Part shown: one piece after another, positions 1-11,113 of the stretch | Layout of the letters: every line of letters begins with the position of its first letter | Numbering within the stretch: position 1 is the stretch's first letter | Assembly: GCA_011947345.1 (NCBI GenBank) | Contig: JAAVTG010000229.1 | Coordinates: 1-64,000, forward strand | Direction of reading: 5' to 3' | Source: Phytophthora quininea | Lineage: Eukaryota; Oomycota; Peronosporomycetes; Peronosporales; Peronosporaceae | DNA length: 64,000 nt | The notes under the pieces: generated by a model | The model's database searches: none | What the model was told of the DNA's origin: nothing | Seen by the model: only the letters and a program-made list of their open reading frames with translations | Translations under genes and position numbers: made by a program

Positions 1-1112
1 CGTCTGTGCGTCCCACATCCACGGCTCCAAGATGCCTTGCAATGCTGCGTCGGCTGCTCCGTTATTACTGTTGGAGCTGGTGACAGGGGCGTACGCATGG
101 GGCTGTGGCTCCGGCTGCGGCTTGCAGTCGAACGACTTGAAGTTGTTGCCGTTGAATGCCAAGTCGGACGAGTTCGATCCGTGGTGCAGTGGCTGCGCCA
201 AGGAATACCGGAACCCTCAAATGCTGGTGGATTTGAGTCGTTGGGACTCGAGAACGATGGAGTAATTGACGACCTCGGCGTCGCAGCCAGCAGGTGGTGC
301 GGCTGCAACGGCGGCAGAATGAACTGCTTGAACGACTCGTCGTTGAAAGCTTCCAACCCGTTCATCGAGTCCTGCGTCAACCCAACACTCGGCCGCGCCA
401 GTTTCTTGAGAGGTGGCTGGTGGCTCGAATTGAGACGGTAGGCGTTGCTCTCCATGCTGGCGGAGTGGGGACTGCGGTACATCTCGGCGAATTGGGCGGT
501 GTCGAGGATATCTCGAGCAGGGACCTGCACGTTGATGGGGCACCGTCGAGCGGCTTTGGCAGTGCGTTCCTGCTTGATCTTGTTGCCGTTGCCAACCACG
601 CGGGGTCTTCGCACGGCGTCGGTGGCCGAGGCTGGCGGGGGAATGACCTGCGTGCTCTTTTGACGCCACTGGTCTCGCACCGACATGTTGGGACTGGGCG
701 GACACGTCAAGTCCGGCGGGAAGCAGTTGTGGCTGAAGGTGCAGACCCCGCTGGACTGGGTCTTGGTCCACTTGCGGAAGCCAAAGTTGTTGAGCTGCCG
801 CTGGAAGCTGGCGAACTTTTGGTGCTTGAAATATTTGGGCAGGATCTCGCGCTCGAAGCGCTGCATCTGCAGGATGTGGAAGGCCGTGACGCTGTTGGGC
901 TTGAGCTGCTCGTTCTGCACCCAGGCGATGACCTGCGGGTCCTCGGTCTGCAGGATCGCGTAGAGCGACCGGAGGAACTTGGGCACTTTGGCCGACGAAT
1001 TCTCCTGTGCGTTCGCGTCGAAGCTCTTGCTCTTCTTGCCGACACGCGCCCGTTTGGCCGGTCTGGGCGTCGTCGGCTCCGTCTCGGCCGGCCGTTCAGT
1101 TTTCATGGCCAT
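1..1112 (-). CDS. Heat shock transcription factor (HSF-type DNA-binding domain), 3' end outside window
   Basis: An open frame starts at ATG 1112 (a second in-frame ATG is at 1106) and stays open to the left edge, so at least 370 codons are present and the C-terminus is missing. The HSF DNA-binding domain spans about residues 43-135. Its recognition-helix region FASFQRQLNNFGFRK is at about residues 100-114, followed by a W and by FSHNCF. A basic stretch PAKRARVGKKSK near residues 18-29 is a likely nuclear localisation signal. The family binds nGAAn heat-shock elements as a transcription factor. The rest of the visible protein is Ser/Pro/His-rich and low in order, and no clear trimerisation coiled coil lies before the edge. 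No intron is needed in the visible part. Confidence 0.88.
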   Translation of the reverse strand, partial: MAMKTERPAETEPTTPRPAKRARVGKKSKSFDANAQENSSAKVPKFLRSLYAILQTEDPQVIAWVQNEQLKPNSVTAFHILQMQRFEREILPKYFKHQKFASFQRQLNNFGFRKWTKTQSSGVCTFSHNCFPPDLTCPPSPNMSVRDQWRQKSTQVIPPPASATDAVRRPRVVGNGNKIKQERTAKAARRCPINVQVPARDILDTAQFAEMYRSPHSASMESNAYRLNSSHQPPLKKLARPSVGLTQDSMNGLEAFNDESFKQFILPPLQPHHLLAATPRSSITPSFSSPNDSNPPAFEGSGIPWRSHCTTDRTRPTWHSTATTSSRSTASRSRSHSPMRTPLSPAPTVITEQPTQHCKASWSRGCGTHR

Positions 1113-1702
1113 GGTTGACACCGCGTTTCGATTTTCGCTCGACTGTTCACGAGTGCTGAAAATCGCCGAATGATACTCTGAAAGCGTGGAAAGCCGAATC
1201 GCCCCGCGGATCGCGTCCCAGCGACGGGAGACGAGGCAAGATCGCGTTTAGTTGAGACTCGGCGAGCAGGTCTCCGGTGGAAATGGTGGGGAGGCTGATC
1301 GTAGTGCATGCAAGGCTGCTCGAGGCCTCCGAACGCTGCCGCTGGCCAGCCCAGAGCGCTCGCAGGCCGTTGAAAAGCGACCGCTCAACGTCCATGGCAG
1401 CTTGGCATGAACCCACCAAGAATTGTCTTGCCTACCATTGCCCCGCGTTCAAGGAACCGTTGGACTAACCCAGAACGGCGTGGTGCTGGCAAAAAGTTAA
1501 AGCCAGCTGACCCCGCGCAGAGCGAGCAACCCGTAACCCAACGCGAGCAACGTCGGGCTCGAACGAGCGCTAGGGAAGCAAGTGGCAGTAGTTGCTCGCT
1601 AGCATCGAGGTGCTGCCTTGCCTGCCTGCCGCAGAAGCAAGGCACGAGCCGTCCCCAGTGACGTGCCATTCGGGCGGAGATGGGGTGCATGACCGGCTTT
1701 GG

Positions 1703-3174
1703 ATCCGCCGCCATACAAACTGCAAGTGATCGGCCGTTGGAAGTCGCGGGGCACGTTGAAGTGGGCCGAGCAGGCCCATTTTCGAGAACGCGCCGCGAAC
1801 GTGGTTCGACTGTCCTCCAGGGGATTTTCGAACGGCCAGCCAGCTCGGGGAGCTTCGGCGTGGTGGGTGCCGTTAGCGCTTGCAGTGGTTCACTCGCTCA
1901 CGGTTTGGTGCTGGTTGGCGTCGGAGATCGCGGGTGGTTGTTTGCCACGCAGGACTTGCTTGGAGATCGAGATCGCTGCGATCTGAGGTGGTCGCAGGCA
2001 GACACCTTGGCGCTGGAAGCGACGCTCGATGCAATTGCAACAGCGCGATGGGCTGCTGTCGCCCATAACGAACAAATCAGCGTGCGTTGGTCGGTATCCT
2101 CGTCGGGGCCATTTCCCGCGGCGTTCGGCTTGCCTGCAGGCTGCAGCTTGCTGTGCTGGCGGTGGAGCAGTGGAGTCTTGCCGCCGGCAACAGGGCATCA
2201 GGGCATCCGTGTCGTGCCTGGCAGCAAGAGAGGCAGAATGGATCGCGATTTGCACCAGAGTCTGAATTTGCACATCGAAAGCGATCATCCCAAGAGGACC
2301 ATTCTGCCAGAACTTCCATATTCGGCCCCAGGGGCTGGTGCGATGACTAACACGGCGATGGCTCGAGCGACCATGTTTCCGCAGAGGCAAGTCAAGCTAA
2401 TTGGCGAAGCAGCGTTTGAAGCAAACGTTTCGGCTCGACGCGGTGAGTGGGAGACAGCTTGTCGTATTTGTAGCGGCAAGCAGGAAGCATTTCAACGAGA
2501 GGTGAGTGTCTTCGTGTTCATGGTTTATTTTATTTTGCTTAGCATCTAAAACTTGCGAGAAACTAACGCCGTAGCGTTTGGAGAAGACCACGTTGACTAA
2601 CTACATGACTTGATGGTGACGAGCAGCATATTTCACAATGCCCATCGATGGTCGAATGAGTATCGTAAAACATATCTACATGGATATCGCAGTACGGGGC
2701 CGAATATGGAAGTTCTGTCAGATTGGTCCATTTCGAGTCACGCTCGATGTGCAATTTAAGACTCATCCAAACGATGAAATGCCTCGCTGTCACGCACGAC
2801 ATGGATGTCCTGATGCCCGCACTGCTATCCTCGCTAAGCCGATCACTTCACCACACACACGACTGCAGGCTGCATGTAAGTCGGGAAGACCGACCGACGC
2901 ACGCTGATGCGTTATGGCCAGCAGCCGCAGCGATCTGATCCAGGGCCAGCGAGCGATCTTGGTCTCCGAGAGCTCAAGCACAAACCCTGCGCGGCAAAGG
3001 AAGCTAACATCAAAGACTAACAACGTCGGAGAGCAAGCTGACAGTGCTACAACCAACCCCAACAGCTTTCGAGCGTGCCTGCCCTTCGACGTCTGCAGCG
3101 CGTTCTCGAAAACGACCCACTTCAAACTTCCTTTGGATCCGTCTCAAGTGGCCTGGGCAGTTCGTATAGCAGCG
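1703..3174. repeat. Diverged large inverted repeat (arms about 1706-2430 and 2570-3174)
   Basis: The plus strand of the left arm matches the reverse complement of the right arm in the same order over most of its length. The clearest blocks are a 22-nt exact match (2308-2329 against 2696-2717), cgccgccatacaaactgc (1706-1723) against its near copy at 3157-3174, and a TTTTCGAGAACGC block in both arms. Indels and many substitutions separate the blocks. Both arms conserve the peptide fragment FRERAA in one frame, so they may be relics of a duplicated coding sequence. I recognise no family. This repeat and the flanks from 1113 to 3302 hold no gene I can support. Confidence 0.6.
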
Positions 3175-3302
3175 CTTCAGCGCTGCTAGGAAGCCCATGA
3201 GTTTGTTGCTGTCGCCCCAGCACTGGAACGCATCCGATCTGCTCTCAATAGAGGGCACTTGCTGCCCCCAACAGCTGTCAATTGCCAGTGTCAACGTCTC
3301 TG

Positions 3303-4581
3303 ATGGACGAGAAGCTCGGCCGTGCGTTGGCACGTCGTCGCGCTGTGGGGACGCTGCGCTCGCTGCACGTTGCTGACGACGCGACTCCTGCTGCCGTGGA
3401 CTTTTACTCGAACGATTACTTGGGGTTTGCTCGGTCGCAGTCGCTGCAGACGCTGGTGGCTCGCCGCCAAGCAGAACTCAAGACGTTGCACCCTCATTGG
3501 CTCGGTGCGACCGGTTCCCGACTCATCTCAGGCAACTCCAAGCTGTTCATGGAGGTGGAGAAGCAACTTGCAGTCTTTTACAACAGGTAGGGGCCTAGTA
3601 AAGGTGATTTTAAGGTAGTTACCTGACTGTTGATGTTTCCTTGCCAGTGAGGCTGCGCTGCTCTTCAATTCCGGCTACAATGCCAACGAAGGAGTCATGT
3701 CCTGCGTACCCCAAGCCGATGACGTGGTGCTGTACGACGAACTGGTGCACAATTCATGCCACGAAGGCATCCGACTCAGTCGAGCGTACGCTAAAGGCCG
3801 AGCGTTTGCATTCCGCCACAATGACCTCAACGACCTAAACACCAAACTCCAGCAGTATCAAAAGGAGACCAAAACGTGTGTGTATGTCGTGGTGGAGTCA
3901 CTCTACTCGATGGATGGAGATTTCGCGCCGTTGGAGGAGATAGCCGCGCTCTGTGAACAATTGGGAGCGTTCATGATCATCGACGAAGCTCACAGCACCG
4001 GAGTGTACGGTCCACACGGTGCAGGTGTCGTGCATCAACTCGGCCTTGAAGAGAAATACAAGAACGCAATCGCTATCCGCGTCCACACCTTTGGCAAGGC
4101 CATGGGCTGCCACGGCGCAGTGGTGTGCGGCTCCCAAGTACTGATCGACTATCTCGTCAACTACGCCAGGTCGTTCATCTACACCACCGCGTTCCCGTTC
4201 GACCAACTGGTGACTGCTGCTTGTGTCCACGAGTTCTCCGCCAGCCCAGAGGCTGATGCTCTTCGTCGCAATGTACTCGAGTTAGTGCAGTATTTCAAAC
4301 AGAAAGTCAACAGCACTAGCAACATCCCACGCCATGCACTGCTGGCTAGCGACTCTCCTATCCAAGGCGTCGTGTTCGAAGGCAACCACCGCGTCCTGCT
4401 CGCTTCCAAGCAGATGAACACTATGGGGATCCGCGTGATCCCCATCCGTTCTCCCACAGTCCCCAAAGGCGCCGAACGCTTCCGTGTCGTCATCCACGCC
4501 GACAACACTCGTCTAGAAATCGACCATCTTGTGGCCGCTTTAGCTACTATGTTTGACGCTCGTCGCAACTCGAAATTATAG
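3303..4581 (+). CDS. PLP-dependent alpha-oxoamine synthase (8-amino-7-oxononanoate synthase / KBL-like)
   Basis: Two exons, 3303-3586 and 3648-4581, join to 405 codons plus stop. The intron at 3587-3647 (61 nt) has GT-AG ends. The fold-type I family condenses an amino acid with an acyl-CoA. N-terminal YSNDYLG is typical of BioF and related enzymes. GATGSRLISGN lies upstream of the intron. DEAHSTG (about 207-213) supplies the Asp that contacts the PLP pyridine nitrogen, and HTFGKAMG carries the Schiff-base Lys at about 245. The frame is open further upstream, but the first ATG is at 3303. Length fits BioF (about 380-400 aa). Whether the product is KAPA, 2-amino-3-ketobutyrate or 5-aminolevulinate cannot be settled from motifs; the N-terminus favours BioF. 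It is the most conserved-looking gene in its area and shows no lesion. Confidence 0.85.
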
Positions 4582-4624
4582 AGCTCTATTGCATCAACCA
4601 CGTGTGTATTTCGTCTTTAACTTC

Positions 4625-5328
4625 TTACACTGCGTTGTCCATCCTCGACGTCCCCGCGCCAGCTCGCAACGTCACGGCTGCATCGTCTTGCACTGCCGCT
4701 TTGGCCATCGCTCTTTGCAGCAGTCTAGAGCAGCCGATATTACCGCTCTCTTCTGCGATCACCAGTGGGGTATGATGGTCCACATCTTCTCGGAATGGAT
4801 CGGCGTGATGGTCCAGCAAAAGCTTCACGCAAAGAGCGTGACCTCCCAATGCTGCCAAATGTAAGGGGTGATACTACGTTCGTCTTGAGCGTTGGGGTCT
4901 GCATTGGCAGTCAGAAGTAGTCTCGTACACTCGTTATGACCGCCACGAACGGCGTAATGTAACGCCGTGAGGTTCTCGGCACTACGAGCGTCCACGTTGC
5001 GATCGGTCGAGTGCACCCAGCGCTTAATGACACGCGCATTACCGGACTCTGCTGCCGTACGGGCGAAACCCGGTAGGTCTGAGACCGGTCGCACTCCGTT
5101 GCTGCTGCTCTCTTCGCTGAAGCTCTTGCGCTTCTTTCGGAGCATCTTGCGGGCCATGACTTGGAGCTTCTGCTTCTGGTAGGACGACGCGGCCAGCAGG
5201 AACATGAGGCAGAAGAGCCCCACGACTCCGAGCGCTAAGGCCAGAGGATGCACCGACATCTTGCCAGGACCCTGCACCCCCACGTTGATACGAGCGTACT
5301 CGTGCGTCTGGGCGTCGATAGGCTTCAT
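4625..5328 (-). CDS. Single-pass membrane ankyrin-repeat protein, one-base frameshift near 4863
   Basis: ATG at 5328. A hydrophobic segment at about residues 29-48 predicts one membrane span, followed by a basic KMLRKKRK stretch. Ankyrin repeats follow, including NLTALHYAVRGGH and HLAALGGHALCVKLLLDHHADP. The reading frame changes at 4861-4866 exactly inside the TPLHLAA motif of a repeat: one T appears to be missing from the coding strand, and with it the frame continues to the stop at 4625. Ankyrin repeats bind proteins; the partner and location are unknown. The gene converges on the oxoamine synthase (43 bp apart at the 3' ends) and diverges from the gene at 5415. I favour an intact gene with a base-call error over a pseudogene. 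Confidence 0.7.
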
Positions 5329-5414
5329 CAGCTCGAGCTTATTCGGAGATTGACACGTATGAACTTTTATATAAAAAAGTTTCGGTTTGTAAAAAAGAGA
5401 TCATTTTTTTTACG

Positions 5415-6304
5415 ATGGACGACTTGTACGCGGGTTTACTGGTACCTAAGAAGACGAAACGAGAAGAGAGACACGATGTTGAGGAGAGGGATAAGGAAAT
5501 GGTCAGTGTAAAGAGGCAGAAGGTGGAGAAGAAGGCGCTGGATCTTCAGCAAACGGTGGAGAAGTTGCAGGGGTACATGGTACGTTATTTTGCAACATTT
5601 TCTTGTTGCTGTTTCTTATTTCTTTTTATTTAGATGGTGGACAAGAAATTCGCCAAGGCGAGCAAGTTATTCTGCCAGTTAATGGAGGAGAAGTTGACGA
5701 AAGAGACCAAAGAATTATTTCTCACGACGATGACCAAGTTGATCGATGCAAAGGAGAAGTTTGGAGTGGCACGAAAGAGTTCCAGACTCTATTTGAGACA
5801 CTGGAGAAGAAGATGGACATCGTACTTGGAGATGGAGAAGTGATGGAGAAGAAGCTGGAGACGTGGAAGTTCCTGGCTGTCACGCACGCTCAACTGTTCA
5901 CGGATGAGACGTATCAATTCAGCAAAGCTGCTAAAGTGGTGAAGCTCCGGTTTGAAGCGTTGGTAGGCCAAGGGAACGAGGAGAGAGAACTAAAAACTGC
6001 ATTCAGAATTGATGCCGCTACTGCGGACGCTCTATAGCAAGTTGAACGTCGCCTGGGCAACTGCAGTGGTGGAAGGGTGCTGGCGCTTGGTACGCGTCAC
6101 CGCCTACTGTTCAATGAAGAAGACCGTAAGGAGGTAGATTCCTGGACCAAAGGCATGAGAGACCGTCGTAGTGCCCCAGCAGTGGCACGGTCGGCAGGCT
6201 CGGAAGCTCGACGCAACATCGTTGCTAACAACTCCAAGAGCTCCGAAGCGGGTGCAAACGTTCCAGGACGATACAACCACCCTCTATTCAACAAAGAACT
6301 CTAA
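5415..6304 (+). pseudogene. Unidentified Lys/Glu-rich coiled-coil protein, frameshift plus in-frame stop
   Basis: Exon 1 (5415-5579) starts MDDLYAGLLVP. A 54-nt GT-AG intron (5580-5633) follows, and exon 2 begins VDKKFAKASKLF after an ATG codon. The protein is rich in Lys and Glu and predicted mainly helical. The frame must shift by one missing base near 5765-5785 to continue into GTKEFQTLFETLEKKMD. It then meets TAG at 6035-6037, after which the same frame goes on as protein-like sequence to a TAA at 6304. The gene is therefore either a decaying copy, or a real gene ending at 6037 with one base-call error. I do not recognise the family. It shares an 86-bp divergent promoter region with the ankyrin gene. 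Confidence 0.5.
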
Positions 6305-6518
6305 CCTGAAAACAGGTGGCGAGATTGTCATCAAACAAAAGAGTTGGACGGGGTTTCCCGCAAGTTGAAGGTGTTAGGTTAGCACGTTGATTGGTGCTAA
6401 CTGGCTAAAGATGAGTGAAATTTACAGGTGGCGTTGATTTCTCCCAAGACGACAAGCGTTATCGCTGTCGGTCTCACATTTGAATTTCTTGTCATCCGTG
6501 CCAACTTTTGCTTGAGAA

Positions 6519-7190
6519 ATGCGTTCGTGGCGCTGCGTGAAGCTGGACGCGACGGGAACGCTAATGAAACCTGCTGAACCCGTTGGAGAAATGTGTCTGC
6601 ACTTCTGGGAGTGAGTGTCGGGTCGGCAGATATCTTCGTCTCGTGCCGCTGCTTCGACTGCACTTACCAATTGTTTCCGGTCGGAATATCGAGCTTTGTA
6701 GGCGTCAAAGCCCAACTTCAGGGCCCACGAAGACGATTCCACTGCGTACTGGTGGTGGCACGAGCTGGTGCAATATATGATGCGCACTGTTCGAGTGGAC
6801 AACCAAATCCTCTCAGCAATCGGGTGAGCAGTTCACTCGCAAACTGTATTCGCATTTTGCCAATGTCGAAGCTTGGACGGTGTTCGACGGCGTGGTGACA
6901 GCACTGGAGACGCTGAAGCAGCAGAACGTCCTTACGAATTACGAAGAGAGATTGGAGCCGATCGTGGTCACCATGCTCTTCACTGAAGCGAGCGCAAAAC
7001 TCGACGCGGTGATTTAAGACCTTTAAGGAGATGAAAGGCGTTCGTCCATGTCGAAGACCAGGTGCGCGCGCCGTTGGAGCTCAGGCGAGACTGGTGTGGA
7101 GAAGCGTAGGTAAACCCCTGAAAATGTCCTTAAGAGAGATAAGGTGGCAACGCTCGAGGAGATTGCCAGGGAGAGCACACAGTAAGGACA
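6519..7190 (+). pseudogene. Relic of a HAD-superfamily hydrolase (HDHD3-like)
   Basis: ATG 6519 opens RSWRCVKLDATGTLMKP, where DATGTL resembles HAD motif I (DxxGTL). A stop follows at FWE. Beyond it, fragments in shifting frames keep family order: a stretch ending SSSRAAASTALTNCFRSEY, then YWWHELVQYMMRTV, then LYSHFANVEAWTVFDGV, ending KLDAVI and a stop at 7017. A last coding-like scrap near 7120-7190 reads KRDKVATLEEIARES. At least three stops and several frame changes show a dead gene. The second catalytic Asp and the helix-capping residues are not all recoverable. HAD hydrolases are soluble phosphatases or dehalogenases. Confidence 0.6.
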
Positions 7191-7358
7191 ATACCACGAT
7201 AGATTCTTTACGTTGAACAAGTTGAAGAGCTTGGAAAAATGATTTGTTGTGAACACCTGGATTGGTGCCAACGGAGGACTGATGAGTGCAAGTCGTTGGC
7301 CAACTTTCTAGTCAGTAGCGTTGATTTCTTCCTACCGATGTCGACGGTCTTGTTGGAA

Positions 7359-7373
7359 CTCACTCTTCAATTT
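7359..7373 (+). promoter_or_regulatory. Oomycete initiator-like element
   Basis: CTCACTCTTCAATTT matches the oomycete core promoter (consensus GCTCATTYYNCAWTTT) with one substitution in the Inr half. It ends 9 nt before the ATG of the quinone oxidoreductase at 7383, unusually close compared with 20-62 nt at the other genes. Confidence 0.6.
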
Positions 7374-7382
7374 CCTCCAGCG

Positions 7383-8383
7383 ATGCAAGTCCCCACGACA
7401 TACCGTGCATTCCAGTACAGCAGCTACGGCGAGAGTGAACTCCATCTCAACTCCGTTGCCAAGACGTGCCTCTCAACCCCGACCAAGTTCGTATCAATGT
7501 CATCAGTGCTGCCATTAACCCCGCCGACTACAAGATGCTCGATGGATCTGCCAAGGCCCTGTTCACGGAATCCCCATCGGCAGATAAACCCTTTGGCATC
7601 GGTTGCGATGCTGCAGGGATTGTTGTCGAAGTCGGCGACGCAGTTAGCCGTCTGAACATCGGTGACCAAGTCTACAGCTACGCGATCCCGAAGATGATCA
7701 ACACGATGAATGCACGCGGGACTATGGCTGACTACATCGTCGTGGAGGAAGATTTAGTCGCCACCAAGCCCAGCAACTTGACGTTCGACGAAGCCGCGAG
7801 TCTCCCGGCAGTGGCTGTCACGAGCTACCACGCGCTGTTTGAACATGCCAAACTCCAAATGGGTGAGACTGTGCTGATACTTGGTGGAAGCAGTGCGACG
7901 GGAATTGCTGGCATTCAACTCGCCCACTCCATTGGCACTCGAGTCATTACCACTACCAGCGCCAGGAATGTCGACTTCGTCAAGACTATCGGTGCTGATC
8001 AAGTGATCGACTACCACACCGAAAAGTGGTCAGAGGTATTGGAGCACCACTCGGTCGACGTCATCTACGACTGCGGTGTGGAAGCAGACGCTTGGAACTT
8101 TGCTCAGCACATTTTAAAGAAGGACACGGGTCGGTTTGTTACGCTGCTGCCGATGAAGCAACCTGTGGAACCTGCTCTCTGTAGAGCGAAGAATTTGGGA
8201 TTCATTGGCGCTTTCCCGTCCGCAAAGGACCTTGATACGATCACCACACTTGTCGAGAATGGCGAGTTGGTTCCTGTAATCGACTCGATCTATCCATTCG
8301 AGGAATTGCCGAAGGCGTTGACCAAGCTCCAAGGTGGCCATGCTCGTGGCAAGATCATCATCCAGATCAGCAAACCAATCTGA
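7383..8383 (+). CDS. Zinc-independent NADPH:quinone oxidoreductase-like MDR protein, locus 1 (one-base frameshift near the N-terminus)
   Basis: ATG 7383 gives MQVPTTYRAFQYSSYG, the shared N-terminus of the QOR family in this window. The frame breaks between about 7440 and 7466, where one base is missing; with it the length is exactly 334 codons. The rest is complete. It includes NPADYK in the GroES-like domain, the dinucleotide-binding stretch GGSSATGIAGIQL, the subfamily mark DVIYDCGVE, and the C-terminal GKIIIQI. No structural or catalytic zinc ligands are visible, as expected for zeta-crystallin-type reductases, which pass hydride from NADPH to quinones or enals in the cytosol. It lies apart from the tandem QOR array at 21.8-27.2 kb. 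Confidence 0.8.
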
Positions 8384-8432
8384 ACAACAAGTGTTCGAGA
8401 AGTGGTATTTTATTACGTCTCCAAATCATCCA

Positions 8433-9716
8433 CTACTCCACCTTCTGCGTCAAAACGTACTCGGCGTACTCCTTGGTCCTGCGGGTAGCCGCCCAAATCT
8501 CCTGTTTTTCAGCCTCCTCCGCTTTCGATCCTCTGGCGATGCTGCGGTTGACTTAAACACCTCTTGGCTACGCGGATGGATTTGACAAACTGCATGCGCA
8601 CGTATTTCACGTAGACTCTGTATCCCTCTGCCTCCTTAAGCAGCGCTGGAGATACTTTTTCCAGCCCGTACCGGTTCCAGATTTTCAACGTAGGAGTATC
8701 GTCAACCAGTTCTTCAGACAGAAAGTTTCTTCGGCAGTCAAGAACGTTTGGATAGTTCGGGTGATTCTTGAGCGCACTGCCAGTCAATTTATTCAGCTTG
8801 CGACCCCGCAAAATTTTGTTCGGATGAATTTTCGTCGTCGCCCATTAGTTGGGTTTCTCGGTCATGAATTCGTCCGAGTATTTGTAATTCGGGTGCGACG
8901 CTAACGTTTTGGCTGGTAAGTCGTAAAGCCCCAATCGAGGTAGCGCTGTACCAGGAGAAAACCCATGCTGAAGCCAACATTTCACTTCGTTCTCCGCGTA
9001 CGTCTCGAACATCTTGAAGTTCGAGTTTGCCTTGAGAGCATCTCCGGCCAGTTTGGCCAATCCCAACTTGGTCATGACTCGATTGGACTGTAGTGGGAGG
9101 CCTCCCGCCGATTCAATTGAGCACTCAGAAACTTGGAGTAGTACTTGAAGCTCGGATGCTGATGCAGTGCCGCTCCCGACAGCCCATTCAATCTCAGCAT
9201 CGGAAGCACGTCGTCCGTCGAGCTGTATCTCTTGTTGACCCACAAAGGCACTTGAGTGTCCATGAAGACGTCGCAGTACTTAAAATTCGGGTAGGATGTC
9301 AGCGTTGACAGAGGCCCTTTGTCCAGGCCCAGTTTGATCAGAACATCGTCCGGGGCCAGCTTCTTCTGCGTTCACACTGGAATTTGAGAAGTCACGTATT
9401 CATCATACTAGTGCTTGAAATTCGGAGAAGCCTTGAATTTTGCTGCGTCGTCCATCAACTTGTCCAGCTTTAGTGTCTATTGCACGTGTCGAGTGGTGCC
9501 TCACGATTGGCCTACTTGTTCATTTGTCTTGTCTGGAGGAGAGCTTAAGCGAAGTGGCTGTTGCCACCGCCTTGTCCAGCACTGGCCGATGAGCTCCACC
9601 TCTCTCTTCGTCAACACCATTCGACCTTGATTTAACGCCTCCGAAAGCGTAGCCTGAATGGAACTCGGTTTTGTCGATCCTCAGAAATCGCTTTTGGCTA
9701 CGACCTTGGACGATCG
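8433..9716 (-). pseudogene. RXLR effector relic, repeat-type, copy A
   Basis: Read on the minus strand, the relic keeps an RFLR motif followed about 20 residues later by DEERGG, then the same tandem helical repeats as the copy at 15670-17158 (for example PNFKYCDVF, LNGLSGAALHQHPSFKYY, TLASHPNYKYSDEF). It ends in the same tail, KEYAEYVLTQKVE then stop at 8433. Several in-frame stops and frame changes interrupt it, and no signal peptide or start codon is found upstream of 9716, so the 5' end is lost. It is a true pseudogene. It lies head-to-head with copy B, separated by about 1.4 kb of unrelated sequence. Confidence 0.75.
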
Positions 9717-11113
9717 CTTTGCCAGCAGACGAGATGCTGGTCGTAGCAACTGAGCAATTTCGCCAAAATGAGCACCGTCAGCAATAAAACGAGGCGAAAA
9801 CGCAATTTCCTCCTGCAACGTGACGGTTGGAAGCCAAATTGAACAGTAAAGCAAGCATCGGATATCGGTCCTTACAACCTCAGTTTCCTCCGGAAAGCTT
9901 ACGATTGGTATCGCTACGTAATCCATGTCGATGTGCTTACTATGCAATATGGTTGCCCTTTACGGACAGCAGAGCGAGTATTTGCTGTCGATTATGGTGT
10001 CCGTAGATTATGACAACCGAGTGGCACAGACAGTATCGGGAATAAAAAAGTGGTGGCGGAGAATACAGTTGGCAATTCGGATCAGTTATATTGGCCGGAC
10101 ATACCGATGTTTACGAAACGCTTAAAGCACTACCAGTACTGTCCTCGAGAATGGAATGGACCGTTCTTTATTTTTTTACGGCTCATACGCCCTCTATTAT
10201 TTGTTATCTCTAATTAATAGATCCCTGATATCTCTGTAGGCTCTGCCTAATGCTTCCTGTTTGTTTCACTTTTGTCTTGGGATGCCGTGTTCCGTGTCGC
10301 TGTAGCTGCTGTTGATTCATCTCCCTGAGTTGAGCTGGAAGTGGTTGTGACCACTGTATCTCCTTGTCACCAAATTTCTGAATTAGCTTTAACACAGCCG
10401 ATACTTTTCTTCCTGGTGATTGTCCACGATACTGCATTTGCCTCCTTTAAGGCTCCTTCCGTGGCTGTCGCTGCTAATAGTTTCTTCTGAATTGGCTGTG
10501 CACTTCTCAAGTGAACTTGAGCCGTTCTTAAACGTACGAATCTTGATAGTTGCTCTTTTGCTTGTTGCACCATCTTGCGGACGATGTCGATCAAACTTGG
10601 CTCATTTCCTGCTGTTCCGGCTGCGTATGGATATTGCAAGTACTTGTCGAAGTCCCCCAACAATATCCAGTCCCCAGTCCAAGTCGTCCTTGTTTGTGCT
10701 CGTTTACAATATATTTGAATACCCCGCTGCCGTAAGAATATCGATCGTTCTCCCGTCTTGATGCGTTTGAGTATGCTATAGCATTGTGCCATAGTCCACC
10801 CGATTATTAAGTACTCCGATGATATTGGTGGGGGACGTCTTGATACCAGACATGGTAGTGGTTGCTTCTTCTCAGTTTCATGTGGAACATGGCCTAGCCA
10901 CGCAATTAGAAGGCCATCAACACCGACTTTGAGCGGCAGACAGATCCATCCTCCCCGAAATGCACGGAGAAGGATTACATGGCGATAAATTCGCTGTAAG
11001 CGGGGCTCAACTACCAGCTTTGACGTCCATAAGTTTTTCACCCTGAACGACTGGTTTCGAGTATTTCAGTTTGCAATTTGCGTCCCACTCAACGAGTCAA
11101 CAAGAAGTTCAGC
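9717..11113. other. Spacer between effector relics A and B; holds one unrecognised open frame
   Basis: The segment replaces the expected signal-peptide region of relic A. It contains a minus-strand frame at 10367-11041 (224 codons) with no ATG near its start (GTG at 11041, a stop just upstream). The frame has plain, basic, protein-like composition, including TWTGDWILLGDFDKY. I recognise no family. It could be a fragment of a mobile element inserted between the two relics, but I found no terminal repeats or target duplication. The AT-rich stretch at 10130-10230 shows nothing further. Confidence 0.3.

Noticed and set aside
1680..2549. 289-codon plus-strand open frame
   Set aside because: It lies within the left arm of a decayed inverted repeat, has no family motif and its frame is not kept in the other arm.
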